A stretch of DNA of 64,000 nucleotides from Massilia antarctica (GCF_015689335.1 NZ_CP065053.1:6820001-6884000); one strand, 5' to 3'. Positions 18,549 through 29,347 are shown, counted from the stretch's first letter. The notes: a model not told the origin generated them from the letters alone. Translations and numbers: made by a program.

Positions 18549-20720
18549 TCAGGCGGACGCGCTTGGGGCGGGACGCACCGAGCCGGGCACGATGAAGGCG
18601 CCAAGGTCGCGCATCACGTCTTTCACGAACGGGTCGTTGGCCACGGTTTCCTCGGCCACGCGCTGGCATTCTTCGCGGTAGGCGATCGCTTCGGCGCTGG
18701 CCGTGTACCACACCTGGCCGATGTCGATCTCGAGGTGGATCTTGGTCGTGGCGAAGCGTTCCTGCAGCGCGGCGCACAGTTTTTCGGTATTGCCGCTGGC
18801 GCGCAGGGTGTCGATCGGCACGCGCAGGTTGAAGGTGGTGACGTTACCGTCCACCACACAGGACACCAGTTCCGTTTGCAGCGCCAGTTGCTGCGACACG
18901 CCGCGCAAGGCCAGGCCGGCGGCCAGGCCCGGCCAGTTGCCATCCCAGTCGATCTCGGGCACAGCGGTGATGACGTAAGCGGGGCGCGGCCGCGCGGGCG
19001 CGCGCGGGGCCGCGGCCGGTGGCGCTTCCTGTGCGACGGCGGTGTCGTCGGAAAATTCGGTAACCCACGACGGCGGCTCGTCATCCGGCATCTCGGGATA
19101 GTGCGCTTCGGGCATCGGTGGCGCTGGCGGCGGTGCGGCCTGGGGCGCGGCAGCCTGGGGCTCGCCCTGCTCCCACGGCGGCGGCGCCTTCGATGCGGCT
19201 GGCGCGGCCGGTGCCGCGGGTGCGGATTCCGGTGCTGTTTCCGGGGCCGCCTGCGGTGAGGCAGCGGCGGCGGCGTTGGCGGCCGCCTGATTCGACATGG
19301 CGGTCGGACGGCGCGGCGAGGAGGTCTGGCCACGGCTGGCCGAACGTGCCGCTTCCAGGGCGGCGTTGATCGCGGCACGCGCCGAATTCATGGCCGGTAC
19401 GCTGGCCGCCGGCGCCGCAACCGGCGCGGGTGCCGCCGCTACTGGCGCTGGCGGCGGTGGCATGCGTGGCGCCGGCGGCGGCGCGCTCACCACGGCGTGG
19501 CTGGCGACGGCGGCCGATGCGGCGCGTGCCGGCGCGGCGGCGGCAGCAGCGGCGGCGCGCGCCGGCGTGGGCGAACGGGCCGCGCCGGAACCTGTCGGCG
19601 GCGCGCCTTCGGCACCACCGTTACCGGGGCGGAAAGCGAGCATGCGCAACAAGGTCATGGTGAAGCCGGCGTATTCGTCGGGCGCCAGGCCGATCTCGTT
19701 GCGGCCGTGGACGGCGATCTGGTAAAACAGCTGCACTTCCTGGGCGTCGAAAGCCGCCGCCAGACGCAGGATGTCGGCCAGTTCGGGCAAGTCTTCGGGC
19801 ACGGCGGACGGCACGCTTTGCGCCAGCGCGATCCGGTGCAGCAAGGTACCCAGGTCTTGCAGCGCGCCGTTGTACGACAGGCTGCGGCTGGCCATTTCGT
19901 CGGCCACCGCCATCAGGTCGGCGCCGTCCTGCGCCAGCAGCGCATCGAGCAGGCGCACGAGGTAAGTCTGGTCGAGCGCGCCGAGCATGCCCTGCACCGC
20001 GTCGAGCGTGACTTCGCCGGCCGCGTAGGCGATGGCCTGGTCGGTCAGCGAGAGCGCGTCGCGCATCGAACCGTGCGCGCCCTGGGCCAGGAGGCGCAGG
20101 GCCGGCTGCTCGAAGCTGATGCCTTCCTGGCCGAGGATGTTATCGAGGTGGCTGATGATATGCCCCGGCGGCATCTGCTTGAGATTGAACTGCAGGCAGC
20201 GCGACAGCACGGTGACGGGAATTTTTTGCGGATCGGTGGTCGCCAGGATGAACTTGACGTGCTCGGGCGGCTCTTCCAGGGTCTTCAACATGGAGTTGAA
20301 GGCGTGGTTGGTCAGCATGTGCACCTCGTCGATCATGTAGACCTTGAAGCGCGCGTTCGAGGGGGCGTACACGGCCTGCTCCAGCAGCTGCGCCATTTCG
20401 TCGACGCCGCGGTTCGATGCGGCATCCATCTCGATATAGTCGACGAAGCGGCCGGCATCGATGGCGGTGCAGGCGTCGCACACGCCGCACGGGTCGGCGG
20501 TGATGCCGCCGTTGCCGTCAGGGCCGATGCAGTTGAGCGACTTGGCCAGGATGCGCGACAAGGTCGTCTTGCCGACACCGCGGGTGCCGGTGAACAGATA
20601 GGCGTGGTGCAGGCGGCCGGTTTGCAGGGCGTGCGTCAGCGCGCGCACCACGTGCTCCTGGCCGACGAGCGTGTCGAAATTCTTGGGACGGTATTTGCGG
20701 GCGAGGACTTGATAGGACAT
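18549..20720 (-). CDS. dnaX: DNA polymerase III subunit gamma/tau
   Basis: 723-residue clamp-loader ATPase. The AAA+ N-terminus reads MSYQVLARKYRPKNFDTLVG, Walker A GTRGVGKTTLSR, a zinc module (CGVCDACTAI), Walker B-type MIDEVHML and the SRC motif in VTVLSRCLQF. A long Ala/Pro-rich linker at about residues 375-570 leads to the tau C-terminal domain that binds the polymerase and helicase. I saw no obvious A-rich slippery site like that of E. coli, so a short gamma form is not predicted from sequence. The SRP RNA gene lies upstream on the same strand. Confidence 0.97.
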   Translation of the reverse strand: MSYQVLARKYRPKNFDTLVGQEHVVRALTHALQTGRLHHAYLFTGTRGVGKTTLSRILAKSLNCIGPDGNGGITADPCGVCDACTAIDAGRFVDYIEMDAASNRGVDEMAQLLEQAVYAPSNARFKVYMIDEVHMLTNHAFNSMLKTLEEPPEHVKFILATTDPQKIPVTVLSRCLQFNLKQMPPGHIISHLDNILGQEGISFEQPALRLLAQGAHGSMRDALSLTDQAIAYAAGEVTLDAVQGMLGALDQTYLVRLLDALLAQDGADLMAVADEMASRSLSYNGALQDLGTLLHRIALAQSVPSAVPEDLPELADILRLAAAFDAQEVQLFYQIAVHGRNEIGLAPDEYAGFTMTLLRMLAFRPGNGGAEGAPPTGSGAARSPTPARAAAAAAAAPARAASAAVASHAVVSAPPPAPRMPPPPAPVAAAPAPVAAPAASVPAMNSARAAINAALEAARSASRGQTSSPRRPTAMSNQAAANAAAAASPQAAPETAPESAPAAPAAPAASKAPPPWEQGEPQAAAPQAAPPPAPPMPEAHYPEMPDDEPPSWVTEFSDDTAVAQEAPPAAAPRAPARPRPAYVITAVPEIDWDGNWPGLAAGLALRGVSQQLALQTELVSCVVDGNVTTFNLRVPIDTLRASGNTEKLCAALQERFATTKIHLEIDIGQVWYTASAEAIAYREECQRVAEETVANDPFVKDVMRDLGAFIVPGSVRPAPSASA

Positions 20721-20883
20721 GCTGAATTTTACCGTAGATAGCGAACGCGGCGGGGATTCCCGCTCCCCGAAAAGGCAATTGTAGCAAGAGCGCGCGGGAA
20801 TGCGAAAGTACCGCTTGTGCGGACGATCTGCGACTGTGCTGGGGGAAGGTAGAACGGAGACTGGACAACAGGGAGATCAAAAA

Positions 20884-20979
20884 GGCGAGCCTGATCTGCG
20901 GCACTTATGGTTAACGGCCGTGGCTGCTTCGTTCCCGACCTGACCAGGTTAGCCATGCCACAATGCGCAGGGGCCCGCC
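20884..20979 (-). ncRNA. ffs: 4.5S signal recognition particle RNA
   Basis: Read on the minus strand, the region contains the SRP domain IV core CTGGTCAGGTCGGGAACGAA followed by GCAGCC. The ends pair: the 5' arm GGCGGGCC matches the 3' arm GGCTCGCC with one G-U, and CTGC matches GCAG. The transcript of about 96 nt ends with a T run (20879-20883). A location just upstream of dnaX is usual in beta-proteobacteria. It partners Ffh in membrane targeting. Confidence 0.93.
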
Positions 20980-20986
20980 AGCGACA

Positions 20987-21016
20987 ATTATAACCGACCG
21001 GGAGAATTTGTGTGAA
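20987..21016 (-). promoter_or_regulatory. sigma-70 promoter of ffs
   Basis: On the minus strand a perfect TATAAT (20987-20992) ends 7 bp before the predicted RNA start. TTCACA (21011-21016) lies 18 bp further upstream as the -35 element. Confidence 0.75.
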
Positions 21017-21029
21017 ACAGCTTGCACCT

Positions 21030-21554
21030 TCATCCCGGCAGTTCGAGCACCTGCATGTTCTGCTGCAACTGGGCGGTCATGGCCGGCAGCGCGTCGGCTT
21101 GTGTGAGGACGATTTCGAAGCCGAAGTCGACCACCACATTATTTTCCACCTTGCGGAAACCGTTGACCGCGGCCGCGTAGCATCCGTGCGGCACATCGAT
21201 GCGCTGCCAGCCCTCTTCCGGATACCATTCGAGGAACACGGCCAGGTCCGCAATGATGAGCCGGCCAGTGACCCGCAGCGGGAACCACGCATTCCTCACA
21301 ACGATCAGCTCGTCAGGAACGGCGGACGGCTCCCCGTCCATGCGCACCAGCACCCGGTAGATACTGTCGTTCACGCCAATGATGGGAATCACGATCCCCT
21401 GCTCCACCACCTTGTCGCCATCGTCGCTGGTGGTGAAGCGCGTATAAAGATTGTCGCCCTCGGCGATGTGGCCGAAATACGCCTGCAAGCCCTTGTCGTC
21501 GAACACCACGATGCCGCCAAAGTCGACGACCACCTCGAATTGCTGCATGTTCAT
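21030..21554 (-). CDS. candidate immunity protein for the RHS toxin
   Basis: 174-residue acidic soluble protein starting MNMQQFEVVVDFGGIVVFDD, with no signal peptide and no family I recognise. Its start is 21 bp after the stop of the RHS gene on the same strand, with GTGGAG before the ATG, so the two are co-transcribed. A small acidic gene directly after an RHS toxin tip is normally the cognate immunity gene, and that is the inference here. It lacks the features of Eag (DUF1795) adaptor chaperones, which usually lie upstream. Alternative: an unrelated hypothetical protein. Confidence 0.65.
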   Translation of the reverse strand: MNMQQFEVVVDFGGIVVFDDKGLQAYFGHIAEGDNLYTRFTTSDDGDKVVEQGIVIPIIGVNDSIYRVLVRMDGEPSAVPDELIVVRNAWFPLRVTGRLIIADLAVFLEWYPEEGWQRIDVPHGCYAAAVNGFRKVENNVVVDFGFEIVLTQADALPAMTAQLQQNMQVLELPG

Positions 21555-21575
21555 AGCTCCACTGTCCTATTGTAA

Positions 21576-24500
21576 TCAGCAGCCGCCTGACGGGGGCCGC
21601 GGCGGCATTGCCTGCTTCCTGCCCCACGTCAGCAGCGCAGAAAAAGCCTGGCGCGGCGTGACATTGTGCGCGATGACTTCACCCGTTGCCGGTATTTTCA
21701 GGTCGCCGCGGATATGCGATACCGCATCCAAGCCCTTGCCCGCGGCCCGGACCAGGTCCATCGGCTTGCCGCTCCACGACCCTGTCAGGCGCCCGACAAA
21801 CGGTTTCTGGGCCGCGTGAATGGCTTCATGGCTGCCCGACACATACGGCTTCGAGAAGAAGAAGGTCGGCGTCTGGGTGTTACTGCCAAACAGGGTCGCC
21901 ACCAGGCTGGGGCCAGTCGAGCGGGCCAGGCTTTGCGGCACCAGGTGGTGCCCGACATTGACCGGATCGACCCACGGCATCAGCCCCCACGGGTCCATCC
22001 AGCCGGACGGATTGGGCGCGTACGCATAAAGATTGTCGCCGCCGGCCAGACCGATCGGGTCGGGGCTGATGAAGCGCCCGATGTCGGGGTCGTAAAAGCG
22101 GAAGGTATTGTAATGCAGCCCGGTGCCTTCGTCGGCGTACTGGCCCGGGTAGCGCAAGGGCTGGTCGATGGCGCCGGGGAGCGCCACATCGTCGTCGGTG
22201 CCGAGCTTGCCCCAGGCCTGGTAGGTGCCGGCCCATGCCGGCTCGCCCGCGTCGTCCGTCATTTCCAGCGGCGCGCCAACCAGGTCGGTATGAAAGTGAT
22301 ACACGCGCGCCGTGTTTTGCGCGGTGGCGATGGCGGCGGCCGTCGCGGCGGCGGCGATCACCGCATCGACCCGCGCCAGCGGCGTGTAAGTGGCATCGGG
22401 ACTGAACACATAACTGCTCACGGCATTCTCGCGCCGCTCCTGCACCATGCGCAGCCCCTGCCAGACGAAGCGCTTGACGGCCGTGCGCGCGCGCCCGCCC
22501 GCTTGCGCACGGGTCTCCGTGGTGGCGATGCGGCGGCCCAGCGGATCGTACGCCATCCGCGTTTCCGACACGCCGTGCGGGTTTTCCGTCACCACGCTCA
22601 CCAGCCGGTCTTCGGCGTCGAAACTGAAGCGCTGGACCTGATGCGCGCCCTTGCGCTTGGTGACCATATTGCCCCAGGCATCGTACTCGAAGCGCAGGTC
22701 TTGCCAGACCTTGAGCCGGTTGCCCTCGACCTGGCCGCGGCTCTTTTCGCCCGCGTCCTGCAACAGGTTGCCGGCGGCATCCCACACAAAACGTTCCTGC
22801 TGCTGGTCGGCGTGGCGGGTCTGGCGCTGCAACTGGCCGAGCGCATCGTACTGGAAATCGATCGCGCCGCGCACGCTGTCGCGCTGCTCGGCCAGGTCGC
22901 CGGAGGGATGGTAGCGATAGCTGCGCCACAGGCGCGCCTGCGCGGCCGCCAGTTCCGGCGCGCTGCCCGCCGTCTGCGAGGTGCGCCGGCCCAGGATGTC
23001 GTACCCGATGCGCTGCGTCAGGCGGCCCTGGGTGCGTTCGACTTCGCGGTGCAGGTCGTCGCGCTCGAAGTCGCAAATCACCTGGCCGGCGCAGCGGATC
23101 TGATGCACGTGGCCGGAACCGTAGGTGAGCATGTCGATGCGCTGGCCGTGCGGCAGCGCCAGCGATACAAGGTTATCGAGCGCGTCGAGTCCATAGCCGA
23201 CCGTGCCCTCGGCGCCATGTTCGGCCACCATGCGGCCCGCCGCGTCGTACTCGAAGCGCACCGCGCCCGCCGCCACGCCCAGCGCGGCGCCATCGGCGTT
23301 CGGCTCGGACGCCGCTTCGAGCAGGTGGTCGCCATCGTCCCAGGTGTAGCGGGTGGTGGCCGTTGCCGTGGTCTGGGCCAGCATCCTCCCGGCCTTGTCG
23401 CGTTCATAGACAACCGTGCGGCGCGCACCCTGGCCCTGGGCGGCGCCAATTTTTTCGATCTCCTGAAGCTCGCCCGCCGGGTCGTAGCGCATGCGGCGCT
23501 CGGCGCCGTCCGGGCGCACTTCGCGCGCCAGGCGGTCGCCTGCATCGTATTCGAAGCGGTAGCGCGCGTCCTCGCCGCGCGCCAGTTCCACCACACGCCC
23601 GCGCACATCGTAGCGGTAGCGCAGATGATGCTGCGCCGGATCGATGACATCGAGCACCTGGCCGCGCGCGTTGCGCACCCAGCGGCGCGGCTGCTGGCCG
23701 GCGCCACGCTGCTCGACCAGCAGGCCGGCCGCATCGTACGCGAATTGTTCGGTGCTGCCGTCGGCCAGCACCACCTGGGTCGGCTCGCCCGTGCGCAGGT
23801 AGTGGTAGCGCGTGGTCTGGCCCAGGGCGTCCGTCAGGCTGGCCAACTGGCCGTCGGCGTTGTACTGGTAGCGCGTGACCTTGCCCGAGCAGTCGGTGTG
23901 CGACGTCATCTGGCCGCGCCGGTTCCATTCCATCTGGCGGCGCCCGCCGCCGGCATCGATGTGCGCGACCGGCCAGGGACTCAGGCCATCCGGGTATTCA
24001 TTGCGTTCCTCGCGGCCGAGAGGATCGGTGGTCGCCAGCAGGCGCCCCAGATAGTCGTACTCGGCGCGCCAGCGGGAGCCGTCGGGCAGAATCAGTTCGC
24101 TGATGCGCAGGCTGTTTGTGTCGTAGCTGGTGCGGGTGACGCGGCCGAGGGGATCGGTTTCGGCGATGATGCGCGCGGCGAGGTCGTATTCGAAGGCCAC
24201 TGCGCGCTCGCCCGGCAGCGAAACCGCCTGCGGCATGCCGGCATCGTTGAAGGCGATGCGGTAGCTGGCGCCGTCGAAATCGGTGCACGCGGTGATCTGG
24301 AACTGCGCATCGTATTGCCAGTGGGCGGTGCGCCCCTGTTCGTCCTGGGCCCAGGTCTGGCGCGCCTCGCGGTCGTAGCGAAAACTGGTGTGGTCGCCCT
24401 CGCTGGTGCGGCAGGCGACGACGCGCGCGGCGCCGTCGATCTCGGCCCACTCGTAAGTACAAACCAGGCCGAGGGCGTTGGTGTGGCTGGCCATGCGCCC

Positions 24501-25826
24501 GTCAAGGTAGCTGAAGCGGCGCGCCACGGCGCCGTTGGCGTCGGTGACGGATACCAGCTGGCCCGCGCCGTCATAGCCATAGCCGACCAGGGTGCCGGGG
24601 GTGCCGCCATCGGTGCAGTCGATCGCGGTCAGGCGCGAGGGGGCGTCCGCGTAGTGCAGTTGCAGCTGCTGGCCGCCGCTGGTGCGAATCACGCTCACGC
24701 GGCCGGCGTCGTCGCGCAGGTAGCTGTGCCACTGGCCGGTGCGGTCTTCCCTGCGCCGCACCCAGGCGATGGCGCCGCCGGGGTCGAGCTGGCCGAAGTC
24801 GTGATACACCTCGTTCAAGTCATACAGGATGAACTGTCCGGTCGCGGTGCAGGACAGGTAGCACTGCTCCGCGTCGCTGTAGGCGCAGTGACCCGGCTGC
24901 ACCAGCGGGAAGCCCGTCTCGCGGCCCTGGCCATCGGCAAACCAGATCCTGCCGTCGCGCTGCTGGAGGCGCAAATCCCAGGGCAGCACCCAGCCCTTGC
25001 CCAGGCTGCCCTCGAAAGCGAGGTCGCTGGCGTAAAAGCGCGAACAGACCAGCGGGATGGGGCTTTGGACCACGGCGTCGATTTCGTGCTGGGCCAGCAG
25101 CACCTTGCGTCCGGTCGCCACCTCGACCGGGTTGCCCAGCAGGCCGCCCATCACGCGCGAGATGATGGGGGCGGCCACGTAGCGGCCGACCGCTTCGCCG
25201 GCCACGTAGCCGGCGATGAATTTCGCTGCGCACGGCAGCACCGCGCGCGACAATCCTCCGGCGGCCTTGAGCATGCCACCCAGGCCGCCCGCCAGCCCGG
25301 CCAGCGCGAACGCCCAGTCGACCGTGGTACGCAGCCATGGCGGCACTTCGTCGGCGACCGGCAGGTATGCCTTGGTGCCGCCGCCGATGAACACGTTCGA
25401 GGAACCGTCATCGATCTCGGCGCCGCAGGTCGTGTGGTCTTTCTTGCGCGCGGCGGCGAAGCCGTTGATGAAGACATTCGTCGAACCCTCCGCCACCAGC
25501 GGCACCGGACTGTGTTTGTCGCACAGGACCGTGCTGGCCTTGGCGAAGGCGGCCGGCCGACTGTTGGTAAAGACCGTGGGCGAGCCGCTGGTGATGGTGC
25601 CGGCGGGCGACATGAACGACTTGCCGATCGCCTCGCCTATGCCGAGTATCAAGGAGGCGCCCACGCCGGCCGCCAGGCCGGCCAGCAGTGCGACGCCGAA
25701 ACCGCAGGTGAAGGTGGCAAACGCCACGGCGGCGATCAGCGCGATGCCGATCAGGGCGCCGACGAGAAAGCCGGCCAGGGCGCTGCTGTGGGCGATGGGG
25801 TCGGTGAGACGGGCGGCTTCAAACAT
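21576..25826 (-). CDS. prePAAR/PAAR-RHS polymorphic toxin with GHH nuclease-like tip
   Basis: 1416-residue type VI secretion effector. The N-terminus [11 protein letters not shown] matches the prePAAR pattern AARxxDxxxH and leads into hydrophobic segments (about 15-66). The PAAR domain is at about 75-160 and a DUF6531-type start of the RHS shell ([13 protein letters not shown]) is at about 231. Dozens of YD repeats follow, then the RHS core end [20 protein letters not shown] and the cleavage-region DPWGL. The last 134 residues (about 1283-1416) form the toxin, with GHHLVPQSL at about 1292, as in GHH-type HNH/EndoVII nuclease toxins, and a later [14 protein letters not shown]. The ATG at 25824-25826 puts the prePAAR motif at the very start. 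No VgrG or Eag gene is adjacent. Confidence 0.9.
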   Translation of the reverse strand: MFEAARLTDPIAHSSALAGFLVGALIGIALIAAVAFATFTCGFGVALLAGLAAGVGASLILGIGEAIGKSFMSPAGTITSGSPTVFTNSRPAAFAKASTVLCDKHSPVPLVAEGSTNVFINGFAAARKKDHTTCGAEIDDGSSNVFIGGGTKAYLPVADEVPPWLRTTVDWAFALAGLAGGLGGMLKAAGGLSRAVLPCAAKFIAGYVAGEAVGRYVAAPIISRVMGGLLGNPVEVATGRKVLLAQHEIDAVVQSPIPLVCSRFYASDLAFEGSLGKGWVLPWDLRLQQRDGRIWFADGQGRETGFPLVQPGHCAYSDAEQCYLSCTATGQFILYDLNEVYHDFGQLDPGGAIAWVRRREDRTGQWHSYLRDDAGRVSVIRTSGGQQLQLHYADAPSRLTAIDCTDGGTPGTLVGYGYDGAGQLVSVTDANGAVARRFSYLDGRMASHTNALGLVCTYEWAEIDGAARVVACRTSEGDHTSFRYDREARQTWAQDEQGRTAHWQYDAQFQITACTDFDGASYRIAFNDAGMPQAVSLPGERAVAFEYDLAARIIAETDPLGRVTRTSYDTNSLRISELILPDGSRWRAEYDYLGRLLATTDPLGREERNEYPDGLSPWPVAHIDAGGGRRQMEWNRRGQMTSHTDCSGKVTRYQYNADGQLASLTDALGQTTRYHYLRTGEPTQVVLADGSTEQFAYDAAGLLVEQRGAGQQPRRWVRNARGQVLDVIDPAQHHLRYRYDVRGRVVELARGEDARYRFEYDAGDRLAREVRPDGAERRMRYDPAGELQEIEKIGAAQGQGARRTVVYERDKAGRMLAQTTATATTRYTWDDGDHLLEAASEPNADGAALGVAAGAVRFEYDAAGRMVAEHGAEGTVGYGLDALDNLVSLALPHGQRIDMLTYGSGHVHQIRCAGQVICDFERDDLHREVERTQGRLTQRIGYDILGRRTSQTAGSAPELAAAQARLWRSYRYHPSGDLAEQRDSVRGAIDFQYDALGQLQRQTRHADQQQERFVWDAAGNLLQDAGEKSRGQVEGNRLKVWQDLRFEYDAWGNMVTKRKGAHQVQRFSFDAEDRLVSVVTENPHGVSETRMAYDPLGRRIATTETRAQAGGRARTAVKRFVWQGLRMVQERRENAVSSYVFSPDATYTPLARVDAVIAAAATAAAIATAQNTARVYHFHTDLVGAPLEMTDDAGEPAWAGTYQAWGKLGTDDDVALPGAIDQPLRYPGQYADEGTGLHYNTFRFYDPDIGRFISPDPIGLAGGDNLYAYAPNPSGWMDPWGLMPWVDPVNVGHHLVPQSLARSTGPSLVATLFGSNTQTPTFFFSKPYVSGSHEAIHAAQKPFVGRLTGSWSGKPMDLVRAAGKGLDAVSHIRGDLKIPATGEVIAHNVTPRQAFSALLTWGRKQAMPPRPPSGGC

Positions 25827-26148
25827 GGCGGGTTGGTACCTGGTTGGTGAAGGCCAGTGCCTCGGCACGCCTTTTCCGGTTTGTCATCGGACGCCAGTGT
25901 GCGCCCGGGCTTGTTATCGGTGCCAGCTTGCTGCTGAACGAATCCACAAGAATACAACTATAACAACACTTAATCAGTGCAAGAATACACTGAAACCGAC
26001 GAGCTTGTCACCACGGTCCGAACGGCCGCGCGTGCGGATCGCCCCGCATCCCATGCCCCCGGCTCAACGAGCTGGCCGACGACAAGGCGGAGGCCGAAGT
26101 GGGGTCTGGAAGCCAAGCCCCCCCGCTTCTACAACTTACATACCCAGC
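25827..26148. other. 322-bp gap between RHS gene and ubiD
   Basis: Most of this gap is GC-rich, with an AT-rich patch at about 25939-25990 that may hold the RHS promoter on the minus strand (TTGCAC and TATAGT are present but only 14 bp apart). No convincing gene, RNA or repeat is seen. No eag-like chaperone gene fits here. Confidence 0.5.
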
Positions 26149-27633
26149 TCAAATACCCAGTTCCTGCCAGATCGAATCGACCCGCGCCTTCACTTCCGGC
26201 GTCATGCTGATCGTCGTACCCCACTCGCGGCTGGTCTCGCCCGGCCATTTATTGGTCGCGTCAATCCCCATCTTGCTGCCCAGCCCACTGACGGGCGAGG
26301 CAAAATCGAGGTAATCGATCGGAGTATTGTCGACCAGCAAGGTGTCGCGCAGCGGATCGACCCGCGTCGTGATGGCCCAGATCACCTCTTTCCAGTCGCG
26401 GATATCGACGTCCTCGTCCACCACCACGATGAACTTGGTATACATGAACTGGCGCAGGAAGCTCCACACGCCGAACATCACGCGCTTGGCGTGGCCGGCG
26501 TACTGCTTTTTCATCTGCACCACGGCCATGCGGTAGCTGCAGCCTTCGGGCGGCAGGTAAAAGTCGGTGATTTCGCTGAACTGCTTTTGCAGCAGCGGAA
26601 TGAACACTTCATTGAGCGCCACCCCGAGCACGGCCGGCTCGTCCGGCGGCTTGCCTGTATACGTAGAGTGATAAATCGGGTCGCGCCGCATGGTGATGCG
26701 GTCGATGGTAAACACCGGAAAACTGTCCTGCTCATTATAGTAGCCGGTATGGTCGCCGAACGGCCCTTCCAGCGCGTGCTCGTAGCCGGTCGGATGGTTC
26801 GGATCGGCGTAAATATGCCCTTCGAGCACGATCTCGGCCGAGGCCGGCACACGCAACTCGCTGCCGATGGCCTTGGTCAGCACCGTACGGCTGCCGCGCA
26901 GCAAGCCGGCGAACTGGTATTCGGACAGGCTGTCCGGCACCGGCGTGACCGCGCCGAGGATGGTGGCCGGGTCGGCGCCCAGCGCCACCGCCACCGGATA
27001 CGGCTGGCCCTTGGTGGCGATGCCATGCTCGCGGAAGTCGAGCGCGCCGCCGCGGTGCGCCAGCCAGCGCATGATAACCTTGTTCGGCCCGATCACCTGC
27101 TGGCGGTAGATGCCCAGGTTCTGGCGCTTCTTGTTAGGGCCCTTGGTGATCACCAGGCCCCAGGTGATCAGGGGCGCGATGTCGCCCGGCCAGCAATGCT
27201 GGATCGGCAGGCGCGCCAGATCGACCTCGGCGCCTTCCCAGACGATATCGTGGCAGGCGGCGCCGCGCACTTCCTTGGGCGACATGTCCCACACGGCCTT
27301 GACCAGGGAACCGAGCCCCATCAAATCCTTGAAGCCCTTGGGCGGCTCCGGCTCCTTGAGGCGGGCCAAGACATGGCCAATTTTTCGCAACTCGCTCACA
27401 TCGTCGGCGCCCATGCCGAGCGCCACCCGGCGCGGCGTGCCGAACAGATTGCCAAGGACCGGAATCGTATGGCCGGTCGGATTTTCAAACAAAATGGCCG
27501 GTCCGGCGGCCCGCAAAGCGCGGTCGCACACCTCCGTCATCTCCAAATAAGGGGAAACTGGCAAGGAAATGCGCTTCAATTCGCCCATTTCTTGCATTTT
27601 CGACATGAAATCGCGCAAGTCTACGTAATTCAT
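26149..27633 (-). CDS. ubiD: UbiD-family 4-hydroxy-3-polyprenylbenzoate decarboxylase
   Basis: 494-residue prenylated-FMN-dependent decarboxylase of ubiquinone synthesis. It starts [20 protein letters not shown] and has the family segments [80 protein letters not shown] and [19 protein letters not shown]. Length is normal. The ATG at 27631-27633 is the usual family start. The prenyltransferase UbiX that makes the cofactor is not in the window. Confidence 0.96.
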   Translation of the reverse strand: MNYVDLRDFMSKMQEMGELKRISLPVSPYLEMTEVCDRALRAAGPAILFENPTGHTIPVLGNLFGTPRRVALGMGADDVSELRKIGHVLARLKEPEPPKGFKDLMGLGSLVKAVWDMSPKEVRGAACHDIVWEGAEVDLARLPIQHCWPGDIAPLITWGLVITKGPNKKRQNLGIYRQQVIGPNKVIMRWLAHRGGALDFREHGIATKGQPYPVAVALGADPATILGAVTPVPDSLSEYQFAGLLRGSRTVLTKAIGSELRVPASAEIVLEGHIYADPNHPTGYEHALEGPFGDHTGYYNEQDSFPVFTIDRITMRRDPIYHSTYTGKPPDEPAVLGVALNEVFIPLLQKQFSEITDFYLPPEGCSYRMAVVQMKKQYAGHAKRVMFGVWSFLRQFMYTKFIVVVDEDVDIRDWKEVIWAITTRVDPLRDTLLVDNTPIDYLDFASPVSGLGSKMGIDATNKWPGETSREWGTTISMTPEVKARVDSIWQELGI

Positions 27634-28103
27634 CGGTTTTAAATTCTTTTTTTCATGTAAGCATGGTTGTTCAATTAGCCATGGCAAGTGGTTGATTTCA
27701 TAGGACTTTGCTGCAACGCAGCACTAAAAGCTAGATTTAAAAGTAATATAGAACGTTCGTGCTAGTATTGACTTAGTATATACCGGCTTCTACAATTCGC
27801 CCTACTTGATGAGCAGGCACTGTCTACGGACTCGATTCTAGCCTGTCTCATAACTTCACGGGGTCGGGGCCCCAATGACATTTTAAGGAGTGTTTTCAAT
27901 AGGCGTCTGCCTTCTCCCCCGAAACAGTTGTTTAGCTACTGGTCCAATACCACAGGGAACGACCAGCTGAGGCGAGCAATGACGGCGTTAATCGCGCGCC
28001 CATGCGGCGGCGATGGACGATATTTCTGATGCACGGCATAAGTCTGCCCGCTGCGCTAACGCGCGGTGCCGGGATGGCTTTTTCCGCGACAAAGGGGAAT
28101 TCG
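27634..28103. other. 470-bp AT-richer divergent intergenic region
   Basis: Separates ubiD (minus) from the lytic transglycosylase gene (plus). The stretch 27640-27900 is distinctly AT-richer than its surroundings. No gene is supported. A plausible plus-strand promoter is listed separately; the leader to the transglycosylase ATG would then be about 300 nt. Confidence 0.5.
27768..27796 (+). promoter_or_regulatory. candidate sigma-70 promoter for the lytic transglycosylase
   Basis: TTGACT at 27768-27773 and TACAAT at 27791-27796 with exact 17-bp spacing, in an AT-rich context upstream of the only plus-strand gene nearby. Confidence 0.5.
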
Positions 28104-29012
28104 ATGATACATCGTTTCAACGGGGCGACAGCAAAGCTCGCCCAAACCATGGCCAGCCAGCCATTCACGTGGTCTTCCGTGAGCAAAACGGCGCGTGGTC
28201 TCTTGACTACAATGCAGCACACACTGACGTTTTTCGGTGTTTCCGCACTGGCCATGATGGCCTTGCTCTATCTGCGTCCGGAAGTGGCGCACGAAGCGTC
28301 GCAACTGCTGGCCCCGCCGCACAAGCAGGCGCCCGTCGTCGTGCGCGCGCCCGTGCAGGCGCCCGCCCTGTCGGCCCTGATGACGGCGCCAACGCCGGCA
28401 CCGGCGCCCTTGCCCGCACCAGCCGTGCTGGCGCCGAACGAGCCGCCGATCCTGGCGCTCGACGAAAAGGCAAGCAAAGCGAACCGCAAGCAGCAGGAGT
28501 TCGTCACCACCTGGCTGTCCAAGCGCTACCGCGTGGCTGGCGACGCCGCCAACATGCTGGTGTCGACCGCCTATTCGACGGCGCGCGAAATCAAGCTCGA
28601 TCCGCTCCTGATCCTGGCGGTGATGGCCATCGAATCAGGCCTGAACCCGTTTGCCGAGAGCCCGGTGGGCGCGCAAGGCTTGATGCAGGTGATGTCGAAG
28701 ATTCACCATGAGAAGTTCCAGGACATGGGCGGCACCAAGGCTGCGCTCAATCCCGTGGCAAATATCCGGGTTGGCTCGCTGATCCTCAAGGAATACGTGA
28801 AACGCGGCGGTTCGGTGGAAGCCGGCCTGAAGACGTACGTGGGCGCCGCCGCCTTTGAAACCGACCAGGGTTACGGCTCGCGCGTGATGAACGAATATCA
28901 GAAGCTCAAGCTCGTTGCGAGCGGCAAAAAAGTGCCGACCGTGACGACGCCCGCCGCGCCGAAGCCGGTCATGGGCGAAAAAGCCTCGCAGGAGCAGATC
29001 GCCCGCTTGTAA
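28104..29012 (+). CDS. SLT-type lytic transglycosylase
   Basis: 302-residue envelope protein. An N-terminal membrane anchor (LTFFGVSALAMMALLYLRPE, about 37-56) is followed by a Pro/Ala-rich spacer and a C-terminal SLT lysozyme-like domain. The catalytic Glu lies in LAVMAIESGLNPFAESPVGA, followed by QGLMQVM and NIRVGSLILKEY. It would cleave peptidoglycan strands to 1,6-anhydromuramyl ends on the periplasmic side. The ATG at 28104 follows AAAGGGG, better placed than the in-frame codons upstream. The gene ends in a strong terminator that is duplicated near nusB. Confidence 0.9.
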   Translation: MIHRFNGATAKLAQTMASQPFTWSSVSKTARGLLTTMQHTLTFFGVSALAMMALLYLRPEVAHEASQLLAPPHKQAPVVVRAPVQAPALSALMTAPTPAPAPLPAPAVLAPNEPPILALDEKASKANRKQQEFVTTWLSKRYRVAGDAANMLVSTAYSTAREIKLDPLLILAVMAIESGLNPFAESPVGAQGLMQVMSKIHHEKFQDMGGTKAALNPVANIRVGSLILKEYVKRGGSVEAGLKTYVGAAAFETDQGYGSRVMNEYQKLKLVASGKKVPTVTTPAAPKPVMGEKASQEQIARL

Positions 29013-29035
29013 GGTGCTGTTATATATATGGATGT

Positions 29036-29067
29036 AAAAAAGCCCGATGCGTGCATCGGGCTTTTTT
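29036..29067. terminator. bidirectional Rho-independent terminator, left copy
   Basis: AAAAAAGCCCGAT pairs with ATCGGGCTTTTTT around a GCGTGC loop. It ends the transglycosylase transcript on the plus strand; the A run also gives a T run on the minus strand. Confidence 0.88.
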
Positions 29068-29144
29068 ATGGTCGGGAAGGACGTCTTGGCGGCAGGTGTC
29101 GCCGGCGACTTCGTCCGCGTGCAGCTTCGGTGCCAGCTTGTCGA
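29068..29144 (-). pseudogene. nusB 3'-end remnant
   Basis: Read on the minus strand this encodes [15 protein letters not shown] then CRQ, nearly the same as the true NusB C-terminus [21 protein letters not shown]. The stop codon TAA has become CAA, and no upstream nusB sequence is present beyond 29144. It is a non-functional fragment left by duplication or insertion. Confidence 0.82.
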
Positions 29145-29347
29145 TCCGCCGTCCCGAATGGATGCTCGCCCGCCGCAAGGAACAGGATTTGTTTTCATTT
29201 ATTTAACATAGTCATGTTACGATTTGTGCATGTTCAACAAGGATTGCCACTGCGGCTAGAAGCCGAGTGGGTCTGATCGTGCCTTCGTGCAGACCGCCGC
29301 AGCGATGGCAGTCCGCGTGCTCACCTAACCTTCAACAGCATTCGACA

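Larger units (their letters stand above)
29031..29144. repeat. 114-bp direct repeat, left copy (terminator plus nusB 3' end)
   Basis: Matches 30564-30677 over its whole length with about seven substitutions and two one-base length changes. Homology stops abruptly after CTTGTCGA. The two copies bracket the beta-helix gene. Confidence 0.9.

Noticed and set aside
18549..20720. Programmed frameshift in dnaX giving a gamma form
   Set aside because: No A-rich slippery heptamer with a following hairpin was seen in the linker region.
21030..21554. Eag (DUF1795) chaperone for the RHS effector
   Set aside because: It lies downstream rather than upstream, and the sequence lacks the family's features; immunity fits better.
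21666..25850. Nearly 1400-codon plus-strand frame opposite the RHS gene
   Set aside because: The sense strand has clear PAAR, YD-repeat and RHS core motifs; the antisense frame is His/Gln/Ala-rich with no motif.
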